From contig NC_087151.1 of assembly GCF_035594125.1 (NCBI RefSeq), positions 19,298,096-19,362,095 of the forward strand: DNA of 64,000 nt. The letters are read 5' to 3'. The translations under genes and the position numbers were made by a program. The stretch is from Scylla paramamosain. Lineage: Eukaryota; Arthropoda; Malacostraca; Decapoda; Portunidae. Below are positions 54,948-64,000 of the stretch, in pieces (the stretch's first letter is position 1; every line of letters begins with the position of its first letter). The notes beneath the pieces are model-generated. The model worked only from the letters and a program-made list of their open reading frames with translations. It was not told the origin of the DNA and made no database searches.

Positions 54948-57826
54948 GTGTGTATTTATCTAGTTGTATTTACCTAGTTGTATAGTACAGGGTCTGAGCC
55001 AAAGCTCAATTAGTCCTGTCTCCATACCCGAATTTGTCCAATTTCTCTTTAAACATGTGCACACTCTTTGCCGCAACCACCTCTTCTTTTAAGTTATTCC
55101 ATATTTCAACCGTTCGATGCGGAAAGCTGTATTTCTTAATATCTCCCAAACAATGACTCTTCTTTAATTTCTTCATATGTCCCCTTGTACGTCTATCTCC
55201 TTCCTCCACTTTTACAACTAGGCCATCTCTGTCTATCTTCTCCATGCCATTTACTAATTTGAACATTGTTATCAGGTCTCCTCTTTCCCTTCTTTCTTGC
55301 AGTGTTGGTAATCCAATTTCTTCCAGTCTTTCCTCGTAACTTAGGTCTTCCAATTGAGGTATCATTTTCATAGCTGTTCTTTGTATTCTTTCCAATTTCC
55401 TTATATCTTTCTTCTTGTGTGGAGACCATACCACTGCTGCGTATTCCAGTTTGGGGCGTATCATGTGTGTTATGATTTTCTTCATCATTTCTTTGTCTAG
55501 GTAATTAAATGCCACCCTGATATTTGCTAGCAAATTATATGTAGAGCAAAATATTCCATTGATGTGTTTTTCTGGTGAAAGCGTGTCTTGAATTATTACT
55601 CCCAAATCTTTTTCTTCTTTGCTCTTTGGTATTGTGATTCCTCCCATCTTATACTCCCATGAAGGTCTCCTTTTACTTCTTCCCATCTCCATTACATGGC
55701 ACTTCTTTATATTGAATTCTAATTTCCATTGTTTACTCCATTCATAAATTCTATCAATATCCCTCTGTAGTTCCTCACAATCCTCTTGGTTCTTTATTAC
55801 TTTCATCAAATTTGCATCATCTGCAAACATGTTAATGTAGCTATTTAAACCCACCGTCATATCATTTATATAGACTTGAAACATTATAGGTGCCAACACA
55901 GACCCTTGTGGTACTCCGCTTGTTACTTCGCACCAACTTGATTTATTATCTCTGATTACTGTACTCATTTCCCTACCTTGGAGATAATCCTTCATCCACT
56001 TAAGTATTTTTCCTTTTAGCCCTCCTCGATGTTCCAGTTTCCATATGAGACTTTTATGTGGAACTGTATCAAAAGCTTTTTTCAGATCTAAATAGACTGC
56101 ATCCACCCAACCATCTCTCTCTTGTAGTTTATCTATTACTCTTGTATAAAAGCTCAGTAAGTTTGTTACGCAAGATCTCGCTTTCCTGAAACTGAATTGT
56201 TTTTCTGTTATTATATTTTCTTGTTCAAGATATTGCACCCATCTGTTTTTAATGACTATTTCACAGAGTTTACTTACAATACTCGTGAGTGAGACTGGTC
56301 TGTAATTCAGTGGTTCCATTTTATTACCTCCTTTGTATAACGGTACTATATTTGCTCTCTTCCATTCCTTTGGTACTTTTCCCTCCTTCAAAGAACTGTT
56401 AATTATCTCCCATATTGGTTCTTCCAATTCCTCTCTACATTCTTTCAATATCCATCCATTTACTTCGTCTGGTCCCATGGCCTTCCTAGTATCTAGCTCT
56501 TCCAGTAGTCTTTTAATTTCTTTTCTTTCCACTTGTATGTTTGCTATTCCTTTTTGTTGTTCCTCATCTCCCAGTGATGCAAAGACAGTTTCTCTTGTAA
56601 ATACAGACTTAAAGCTTTTATTCAGTACCTCAGCCATCTCTTGTGTGGTTTCATAAATTTCTCCATTTTTCTTCAGCTTTGTAATGGTATCTCTATGCTT
56701 TATTTTTCCATTTACATATCTATAGAAAAGTTTGGGTTCTTCTTTACACTTTCCAACTACATCTCTTTCAAAATTTCTTTCTTCTTCTCTTCTTATTTTA
56801 ACATAATCATTTCTAGCTGTCCTGTATTCTTCTCTATTCATCTCATTCCATTGTTTCTTCATTTTTTCCCATGCCCTCTCCTTCTTCTTTTTTGCCTCTG
56901 CACACTTTGCATTAAACCACACTTTCTTATTTTCTTTTACCTTATATCTTGGCACATATCTTTCAACACCTTCTCTAAACTTGCTTAAAAACACTTCATA
57001 TTTTTTCTGCACCTCCATACCTCTTAATAAATTATTCCAATCAAGCTCTCCGTAGAATTTCTTTAACCCTGTAAAGTCTGCCTTAGCATAATTTTTTCTC
57101 TCATTTTTATATTCCTCATTGAATTTTGGCACTTCTTCTTTGATCTCTATCTCCATCTTCACATGATCACTTTTTCCCACTGGACACAAATATTCTATAC
57201 TTGGTTCATTTTCTGGGTTTTTTGTAAAAACCAAGTCTAGTAGTGATGGTTCATCTTCCCCTCTGTACCTAGTATTTTCTTTCACCCATTGATCCATCAT
57301 GTTTACCATCATAGTCTGTAAAAATTCTTCACTCCATGTACTGGCAATCCCTGTCACCTCCATCTTCCCCCAGTTTATCTCTTTACTATTAAAATCTCCT
57401 ACTAGTAGCACCTTGTTTCTTATCTTTAGCATGTCATCTATACTTTTTATGAACTCGCTTTGCATGTGCTTATAATCATCAGTCCCCCAAGTGTTGGTCT
57501 TTGGAGGCATGTATGCAACAATAATTTTTCTGCTTTCTTGTCCTTGGATCTTGATCTCCACACTCAATGTTTCTGACCTCCCTTCACCATATTCCACTGT
57601 TTCTATCAAGATGTTTTTTCTTACTAGAATCATCACTCCTCCTCCTCCCTTATTCTTTCTGTCTCTTCTCCATGTGTTATATCCTTCTTCTTCAAATTCA
57701 ACATTAATCTCCCTTGTTAGTTTTGTTTCCGTAATGCATGCCACTTCTGGTTTCTTTTCATGTAAATAATCTCTTTGTTCCCTTAGGCTGGGCACTAATC
57801 CATCTATGTTTGTATACGTAACTTTA

Positions 57827-57830
<4 letters not shown>
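54948..57830 (-). mobile_element. LINE D2, 5'-truncated, uninterrupted EN-RT frame
   Basis: Nearly identical to D1 from D1 position about 7613 to its tail. The 5' end (AATTAAAGTTACGTATAC on the minus strand) joins an (AC)n tract. The 3' tail has two TTTACCTAGTTGTA-type units (plus strand) at 54954-54981 and then ACACAATG. Confidence 0.92.
55006..57830 (-). CDS. LINE D2 ORF2: endonuclease plus reverse transcriptase, open frame lacking the first ~38 codons
   Basis: Open from the (AC)n junction at 57830 to the stop at 55006, about 940 codons. The first residues (IKVTYTNIDGLVPSL) match D1 ORF2, which starts about 38 residues earlier; no ATG is available at that point. Endonuclease: ITETKL, VGDFNSKEINW, GKSDHVKME. 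RT: NYRPVSLTSIVSKLCE, FSFRKARSCVTNLL (relatives have FGFRKGRSC), [29 protein letters not shown] and FADDANLM (FADD present). The C-terminal block is complete. It shows none of D1's two frameshifts. Probably not expressed, because the 5' UTR and ORF1 are absent. Confidence 0.9.

Positions 57831-57882
<52 letters not shown>
57831..57882. repeat. (GT)n microsatellite at the 5' truncation of LINE D2
   Basis: 26 GT units, (AC)n on the LINE strand. Confidence 0.95.
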
Positions 57883-57885
<3 letters not shown>

Positions 57886-58003
57886 CTACAATCTAGTGCA
57901 GCCACATGAGAGTAATTGTTTTTTATATAGACACACTGATAAGTAGTCCCACTTTCAAAATGTCTATATATAGATCCTCTGTTGGGAAAGGGGTTAATCC
58001 TTT

Positions 58004-58005
<2 letters not shown>

Positions 58006-58050
<45 letters not shown>
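58006..58050. repeat. Poly(A) run
   Basis: About 45 consecutive A. 57883-58005 and 58051-58129 hold nothing recognised. Confidence 0.9.
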
Positions 58051-58053
<3 letters not shown>

Positions 58054-58129
58054 GCAGTTGCAGGGGCAGGAAGTTTACAATACCACTGTTTCTTTGTAAA
58101 TGCTAATCTTTTACTGGTCGACCATCACT

Positions 58130-59057
58130 AATCTAGTTGCATTATTAATTTGGACAATATGTTAGCAAGAGGTGGGTGATGTTACGGTATAGTGGAGTAA
58201 ATTTAAGAAAGGCGTAATGAAGAGTGTATAGAAGGTGTGTGGTATGAGACAGTAGGGAGACAAAGTGAGAAAGGAAAGTGCATGGTGGTGTAAAAAGGTT
58301 AAGGTGGCTGCAGAGGAAACAAGGAAGGTATTTGAGGTATGGTTACAAAAGAAAGACGGAATATAATGTGAGAGGTACAGTGAAAGCAGAAGACAAACAA
58401 AAAGAACTGTGGATGATGCTAAAGGGAGGGCTCATGAAAGATGCGAGAGAGAATATTCAAGAAAATAAGAAAACGTTCTGGAAAAAGGTGAAGAGAACTA
58501 GGAAAGGACCATCTGGTAATGAGGAACAGGTGAAAGCAGAGGATGGCAGGATGTTGGTTGGACAGGATGAGGTAGGAAGGAGGTGGGGAAGAGTATTTTG
58601 TGAAACTGGTGAATGTGGAGAAGAGAAAGACTGAGATTTGGGTACTTGAGAGGGATACTAGAGTTAATGTACTAAGGGTTAAATGAGGCAAATACATCAA
58701 AGAAAGAGGTGCAGACAACAGTATATTGGAAAAACAACAGGTCTCGATGGATGTGCAGTAGTGTTTTGAAGGCAGGTAGGGTCAGTGTCATAGAGTAAGT
58801 TAGTTAGGTAGATTGTTAAATGTATGTTTTCTGATTAGCATGGTACCGTTGGAGTGGACAGGTATATGTGTAGTTCCACTGTATAAGGAAAAGGGGATGG
58901 GCTTGAATGCTCTAATTACAGAGGTGTCAAACCATTGAGTATAGTAGGAAAGGTGTATAGTAAAGTATTGAAGAAGAGAATCGGAGAAGGTACAGATGAA
59001 GCAACATGGGATGTATAAGTAGGCTTTAGCTAGTAGGAGAGGGATGGAGTATGTAGA
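58130..59057 (+). pseudogene. RTE-like LINE RT fragment, truncated by the gap
   Basis: Open piece 58278-58634: EENKKTFWKKVKRTRKGPSG-like and EEQVKAEDGRMLVGQDEVGRRWGRVF, typical of the linker before RT. Then, with frame changes, TTGLDGCAVVF, VPLEWTGICVVPLYKEKGMGLN and a VGKVYSKVL..RI..GT-like stretch up to the Ns. The clade (RTE-like) is a guess from these motifs. Confidence 0.65.
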
Positions 59058-59157
59058 NNNNNNNNNNNNNNNNNNNNNNNNNNNNNNNNNNNNNNNNNNN
59101 NNNNNNNNNNNNNNNNNNNNNNNNNNNNNNNNNNNNNNNNNNNNNNNNNNNNNNNNN
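59058..59157. other. Assembly gap (100 N)
   Basis: Exactly 100 Ns, the conventional size for a gap of unknown length. It separates LINE sequence from the satellite, so the true boundary is not sequenced. Confidence 0.98.
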
Positions 59158-62100
59158 AAAACCCTCAAAATACATGTTTTTAGTAATGTTCTACTGTTTC
59201 ACCATAAATTGTATTTTGCATGCGTTTTAGTGTTTTGGTACATAAGGAGCTCAAAAACACTTAAAGGCAAGTTCTTGTTAAAAATTGGTTTTATTCCAAT
59301 GTAATGTGTTTGCCCTACTTTTTAGTGCTTTATTGCCTAACACTGTCAAAAACACTCAAAAGACATTTTTCATAGTAATGTCATTTTTTACCCACATAAA
59401 GCTGGTTTCGCATGCAATTTGGGATTTTGGTAACTAAGAATGTGAAAAACACTCAAAATACACGCATTTAGTAAGATTGTTCTGTTTCTCAATTAAGAGT
59501 GTTGTTCCAGAGTTTCAGCATTTTAGAATGTAAGAAACTTCTCTATATACACGTGTTTTTACGTTTTTTGCCTTGTAGTTCTTGTGAAACTATAAAACAC
59601 TCATTATATACGTTTCTTGTAATGTCCTTTTGCTTCCGAATATAAAGTGCTTTCTATCCATTTTCGCGTTTTTTTGTAGGTAACAAATTTAAAAACACTC
59701 AAAATATACCTTTTTGGTAATGTTATTTTATTTCTTCATATTGGTTGGTTTGCATCCGTTTTAGCGTTTTTCTACATAAAACACGGAAAAGACACGTTTT
59801 TAGTAATTCTGTTTTAGATTCCCATATAGATTGACTTCCATGTTATTTATCGTGTTGGTTCCTAAGATGCTGAAAAACACTCATAAGACCGTTTTCTGGC
59901 AAAGACGTTTAATTTACCGTTATAGGTGGCTTTGCATGCACTTTACGGGTTTGGTACATAACAGTCCGAAAAAAAAGCTAAGTTTAACTTTTTGATAATG
60001 TTCTTATTTCACATAATTTCCTGAATTTTGCCCGAATTTTGCCATATCGGTACCTGTGAAGATGAATAAGTAAGAAAAAAAATATTGTATTTATTTTTAT
60101 TTATTTATTGTTTTCTCAATAAAGAGTTTTATTTGTGGCTTTTTGCTTTTTGGTAATTAATGAACTTAAAAACACTCATAATACACGTTTCTCAGAATCT
60201 CCTTTCGTTTCCCAAAAATAGTGTTCTTTGCATTTATTTAAGCGTTTTTATTGGTAACGTGATCAAAAACACTCAAAATACATGTTTTTGGTAATGTTAT
60301 TCTGTTTCACAATAAAGTGTGTTTTGCATGCGTTTTAGTGTTTTGGTATATAAGGAGCTCAAAAACACTAAAAGGCAAATTCTTGGTAAAAATTCGGTGT
60401 ACTCCAATGTAATGTGATTGCCCTCCTTCTTAATACTTTATTGCCTATCACGCTCAAAAGCACTCAAAAGACACTTTTCTGGTAAATCATTTTTTTTTTC
60501 CAAGAAATCTATTTTCGCATGGAATTTGGGGTTTTGGTAACTAAGAATGTTAAAAGCATTCAAAATACACGCATTTAGTAAGGTTGTTCTGTTTCTCAAT
60601 TAGGAGTGTTATAGCTTTTTATTATCTAGGAAACCTCTCCATATACACGAGATTTTGCGTTTTTTGCCTTGTGGTTCCTTTGAACTATAAAACACTCATT
60701 ATACACTTTTCTCTCAGTCTTTTTGTTTCCCAATATAGAGTGCTTTGCATCAATTTTCGCGTTTTTTGTAGGTAACAAGCTCAAAAACACTCAAAATATA
60801 CTTTTTTAGTACCGTTGTTCTATTTCTTGATATTGGTTGCTTTGCATCTGTTTTAGCGTTTTTCTATGTAAAACATTGAGAAGACATGTTTTCAGTAACT
60901 TTGTTATGGATTCCCATATAGAGTGAGTTCCTTATTATTTATCGTTTTGGTGCCTAACATGCTAAAAAACAATCAAAACACAGATTTCTGGTAAGGTCGT
61001 TTAATTTCCTCATATTGGAGGCTTTCCATGCACTCTAGTGTTTGGTACATAACAGTCCGAAAAAAAAAGAGCTGAAATTAACTTTTTTGATAATATTCTT
61101 TTATCACATAATTGCCCTGAATTTCCCCAGAATTTTGGCATCTCGTTACCTATGAAGATGAATAACAAAAAAAAAAAAATCATAATTTTTATTTTTTTAA
61201 TTTTTTTATTTTCTAAATAAAGAATGTTATTTGTGGGTTTTAGCTTTTTTTAAGAAATAAAAAAAAAGAAGATAATACACGTTTCTCGTAATGTCCTTTT
61301 CTTTCCCAAATATAATGTTCTTTGCATATACTTAGGCGTTTTTATAGATAACATGATCAAAAACAATTAACATACTTGTTTTTGGTAATGTTATTCTGTT
61401 TTTCCATAGAGTTTGTTTTGCATGCATTTTAGCGGTTTGGTCTATAAGGGGTTAAAAAACACTTAAAGGCAAATTCTTCGTAAAAGTTGGTTTTATTCCC
61501 ATGTAATGTGATAGTTCTGCTTTTTAGTCCTTTGGTGCATATCACGCTAAAAAAACACTCAAAAGACACTTTTCTAATGTCTTTTTTTTTTTTTGCCACA
61601 TGAAGCTAGTTTTGCATGTAATTTGGCATTTTCATAAATAAGAATGTGAAAAACACTCAAAATACACAATTTGGTAAGGTAGTTCTGTTTATCGATTATG
61701 CATTGATTCATTTTGATATGTAAGAAATTTCTCTATATACACGAGTTTTTGCGTTTATTGCCTTGTGGTTCTTTTAAAACTATAAAACACTCATTATACA
61801 CGTTTCTCGTAATGTCCTTTTGTTTCCTAATATAGAGTAGTTTACATTCTTTTTTTGCATTCTTCTAGGTAACAAGCTCAAAACACTCAAAATATATCTT
61901 TTTTGATAATGTCATTCTATTTCTTCATATAGGATGGTTTGCATCCGCTTTTGCGTTTTTCTACGTAAAACACTGAAAAGAACCGTTTTCAGTAATTTTC
62001 TTTTGGATTCACATAGTGACTGACTTCCATATTATTTATCGTTTTGGTGCCTAACATGCTGAAAAACATTAAAAAGACAGGTTTCTGGTAAAGTCGTTTA

Positions 62101-64000
62101 ACTTCCTTATATAGGTGGCTTTGCATGCACTTTAGGGTTTGGTACATAACAATACTATAATTAACTTTTATGATAATGTTCTTTTTTCCACATAAATTCC
62201 CTGAATTTTTGCATAATTTTGGCATCTCGGTACCTATGAAGATGAATAACAAAAAAAAAAAAATCCCATTTTTTTTGTTTATAAATTTTTTTTCTAAAGA
62301 GTGTTATTTTTGAGTTTTAGCTTTTTTGGTACCGAAGGAACTTAAAAATCACTCATAATACACGTTTCTCGTAATGTTCTTTCGTTTCCAAAACACAAGG
62401 TTCTTTGCATGTATTTAAGCGTTTTTTTTTAGATAACATGATCAAAAACACTCAAAATACATGTATTTGGTAATGTTATTCTGTTTCTCCATAAAATGTA
62501 TTTTGCATGAGTTTTACCGTTTTGGTATGTAAGGAGCTCAAAAACACTTAAAGGCCAGTTATTGGTAAAATTTGGTTTTATTCCTATGATTTCTCTGGCT
62601 TTTAGTGCTTTATTGCGTAACACGCTCAAAAACACTGTAAAGACAAGCAAAGCCTCCCATATGAGGAAATTAAAGACCTTACCAAAAATCTGTCTTTTGA
62701 GTGTTTTTCAGCATGTTAGGCTCCAAAACGAGAAATATTAAGGAACTCACTCTATGTGGGAATCGAAAAGAAAATTACTGAAAACGTGTCTTCTCAGTGT
62801 TTTACGTACAAAAACGCTAAAACTGATAGAAACCAACCAATATCAAGAAGCAGAAAAACATTACCAAAAATGTATATTTTGAGTGTTTTTGAGCTTGTTA
62901 CAAAAAAAAAAAAAAGCGAAAATAGATACAAAGCTCTCTATATAGGGAAACAAAGGGACATTGCGAGAAAAATGTATAATGAATGTTTTATAGTTCAAAA
63001 AAAACCACAAGGTAAAAAACGCAAAAACTCGTGATAATGCTGAAACTCATAAATAACATTCTTAATTGATAAACAGAGCAACCTTACTAAATGCGTTTCA
63101 AAAACACTAAAAGGCAAGTTCTTTGTAAAAGTTGGTTTTATTCCCATATAATGTGATTGCCATGCTTTTTAGTGCTTTATTGCCTAACACGCTCAAAAAC
63201 ACTCAGACACTTTTCTGGTAATGTCATTTTTTTCCCACATAAAGCTAGTTTCGCATGGAATTTGGGGTTTTGGTAGCTAAGAAAGTAAAAAAACACTCAA
63301 AATACACGCATTTAGTAAGGTTGTTCTGTTTCTTGATTATGAGTGTTATTCATGAGTTTCAGTATTTTGGTATCTTAGAAACTTCTCCATACAGTCGAGT
63401 TTTTGCGTTTTTTTGCCTTGTGATTCTGGTGAAACTATAAAACACTCATTATACACGTTTCTCGTTATGTCCTTTTTTTTTTCCTTATATAGAGTGCTTT
63501 GCATCCATTTTCGCGTTTCTTTTTATGTAACAAGCTCAAAAAGACACAAAATATACTTTTTTGGTAATGTTATTCTATTTCTTCATTTTGGTTAGTTTGC
63601 ATGCGTTTTAGAGTTTTCTACGTAAAACACTGAAAAGACACGTTTTCAGTAATTTTGTTTTGGATTCCCATTTATATTGACTTCCTTGTGTTTTATCGTG
63701 TTGGTTCCTAGCATGCTGAAAAATACTCATAAGACAGTTTTCTGGCAAAGACGTTTAATTTCCCCATATAGGTGGCTTTGCATGCACTTTAGGGGTTTGG
63801 TACATAACAGTCCTAAAAAAGAAAGTTAAATTTAACTTTTGTGATAATGTTCTTATTTCATATAATTTCCTGAACTTTGCCCGAATTTTGGCAAATCGTT
63901 ACCTGTGCAGATGAATAAGAATGAAAAAAAAATTGTATATTTTCATTTATTTTTTTTTCTCAATAAAGAGTGTAATTTGTGGCTTTTAGCTTTTTCGTAC
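59158..64000. repeat. Satellite array, ~92-96 bp subunits in a ~1.1 kb higher-order repeat
   Basis: The landmark AAGGAGCTCAAAAACACTTAAAGG recurs at about 59244, 60352, 61446 and 62531 (spacings 1108, 1094, 1085). Inside each unit, motifs of the form CAAAAACACTCAAAA-TACA...GTAATGTTnTTnTGTTTC...TTTGCAT-CGTTTTAGCGTTTTnGGTA recur every ~92-96 bp in about 12 distinguishable variants in a fixed order. It is AT-rich, with no coding potential; the short frames here are not genes. The array continues past the window end. Confidence 0.92.
62646..63096 (-). repeat. Inverted block inside the satellite
   Basis: About five subunits read in reverse: GAGTGTTTTTCAGCATGTTAGG, CAGTGTTTTACGTA, GAGTGTTTTTGAGCTTGTTA and ACGCAAAAACTCGTG are reverse complements of plus-oriented variants elsewhere. 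The flanking array is plus-oriented on both sides. Confidence 0.88.

Noticed and set aside
56333..57769. Plus-strand frames opposite LINE D2
   Set aside because: Antisense shadows; the same ones occur opposite D1 because the DNA is the same family.
59044..59304. Frames spanning the Ns
   Set aside because: They exist only because the gap is translated as unknown residues.
62756..63034. 92-codon frame in the satellite
   Set aside because: Falls in the inverted satellite block; repeat-derived, low complexity.

Overview
The window is eukaryotic genomic DNA, almost certainly from a decapod crustacean and probably a crab. The reasons are long dinucleotide microsatellites, spliced exons separated by introns of 15-21 kb, and jockey-like, CR1/L2/Rex1-like and DIRS-like retroelements that resemble those of decapod genomes. 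The species is inferred, not read. There are no operons, CRISPR arrays, tRNA or rRNA genes that I can support.

One host gene is visible on the minus strand. Three exons (53223-53652, 32131-32262, 17080-17235) join in phase 0 with GT/AG borders and encode the C-terminal ~238 residues of a C2orf69-type protein (alpha/beta-hydrolase-like fold). Its 5' exons lie beyond the right edge. Its two visible introns (about 21.0 and 14.9 kb) are packed with transposons.

Layout, left to right. 1-4150: a DIRS-like tyrosine-recombinase retrotransposon (copy A, minus, cut by the window start), inserted in a decayed LINE (4151-5990). 6309-10498: a full-length two-ORF LINE (D1). 11714-14521: decayed jockey-like LINE J. 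14576-14965: minisatellite. 15240-16380: Ty3/gypsy pol remnant. 17080-17235: last host exon. 18150-19536: LINE scrap and a fold-back element. 20440-21283: LINE E. 21700-25011: nearly intact jockey-like LINE K. 25336-30376: a complete DIRS-like element (copy B) with both inverted terminal repeats and an internal complementary region. 32131-32262: host exon. 37990-39854: LINE L between (AG)n tracts. 40520-50057: four LINEs in a row, all minus (I, F, G, H). 50400-52380: second gypsy scrap and a MITE with a paralogous empty site. 53223-53652: host exon. 54948-57830: LINE D2 with one uninterrupted EN-RT frame. 58130-59057: RTE-like scrap. 59058-59157: assembly gap. 59158-64000: tandem satellite with a ~1.1 kb higher-order period.

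The strongest observations are these. (i) The two DIRS copies share a gag/pol overlap carrying the same slippery heptamer A_AAA_AAC, which predicts -1 ribosomal frameshifting. (ii) Copy B keeps the full circle-junction architecture (ITRs, right-end extension, internal complementary region), and both copies sit at a TTAATTT core inside LINE sequence. (iii) A LINE clade with a CAACTAGGTAAATA-type 3' tail is repeatedly found between (AC)n tracts, suggesting microsatellite target preference and explaining the head-to-tail chain. (iv) The satellite has a higher-order structure with an inverted block.
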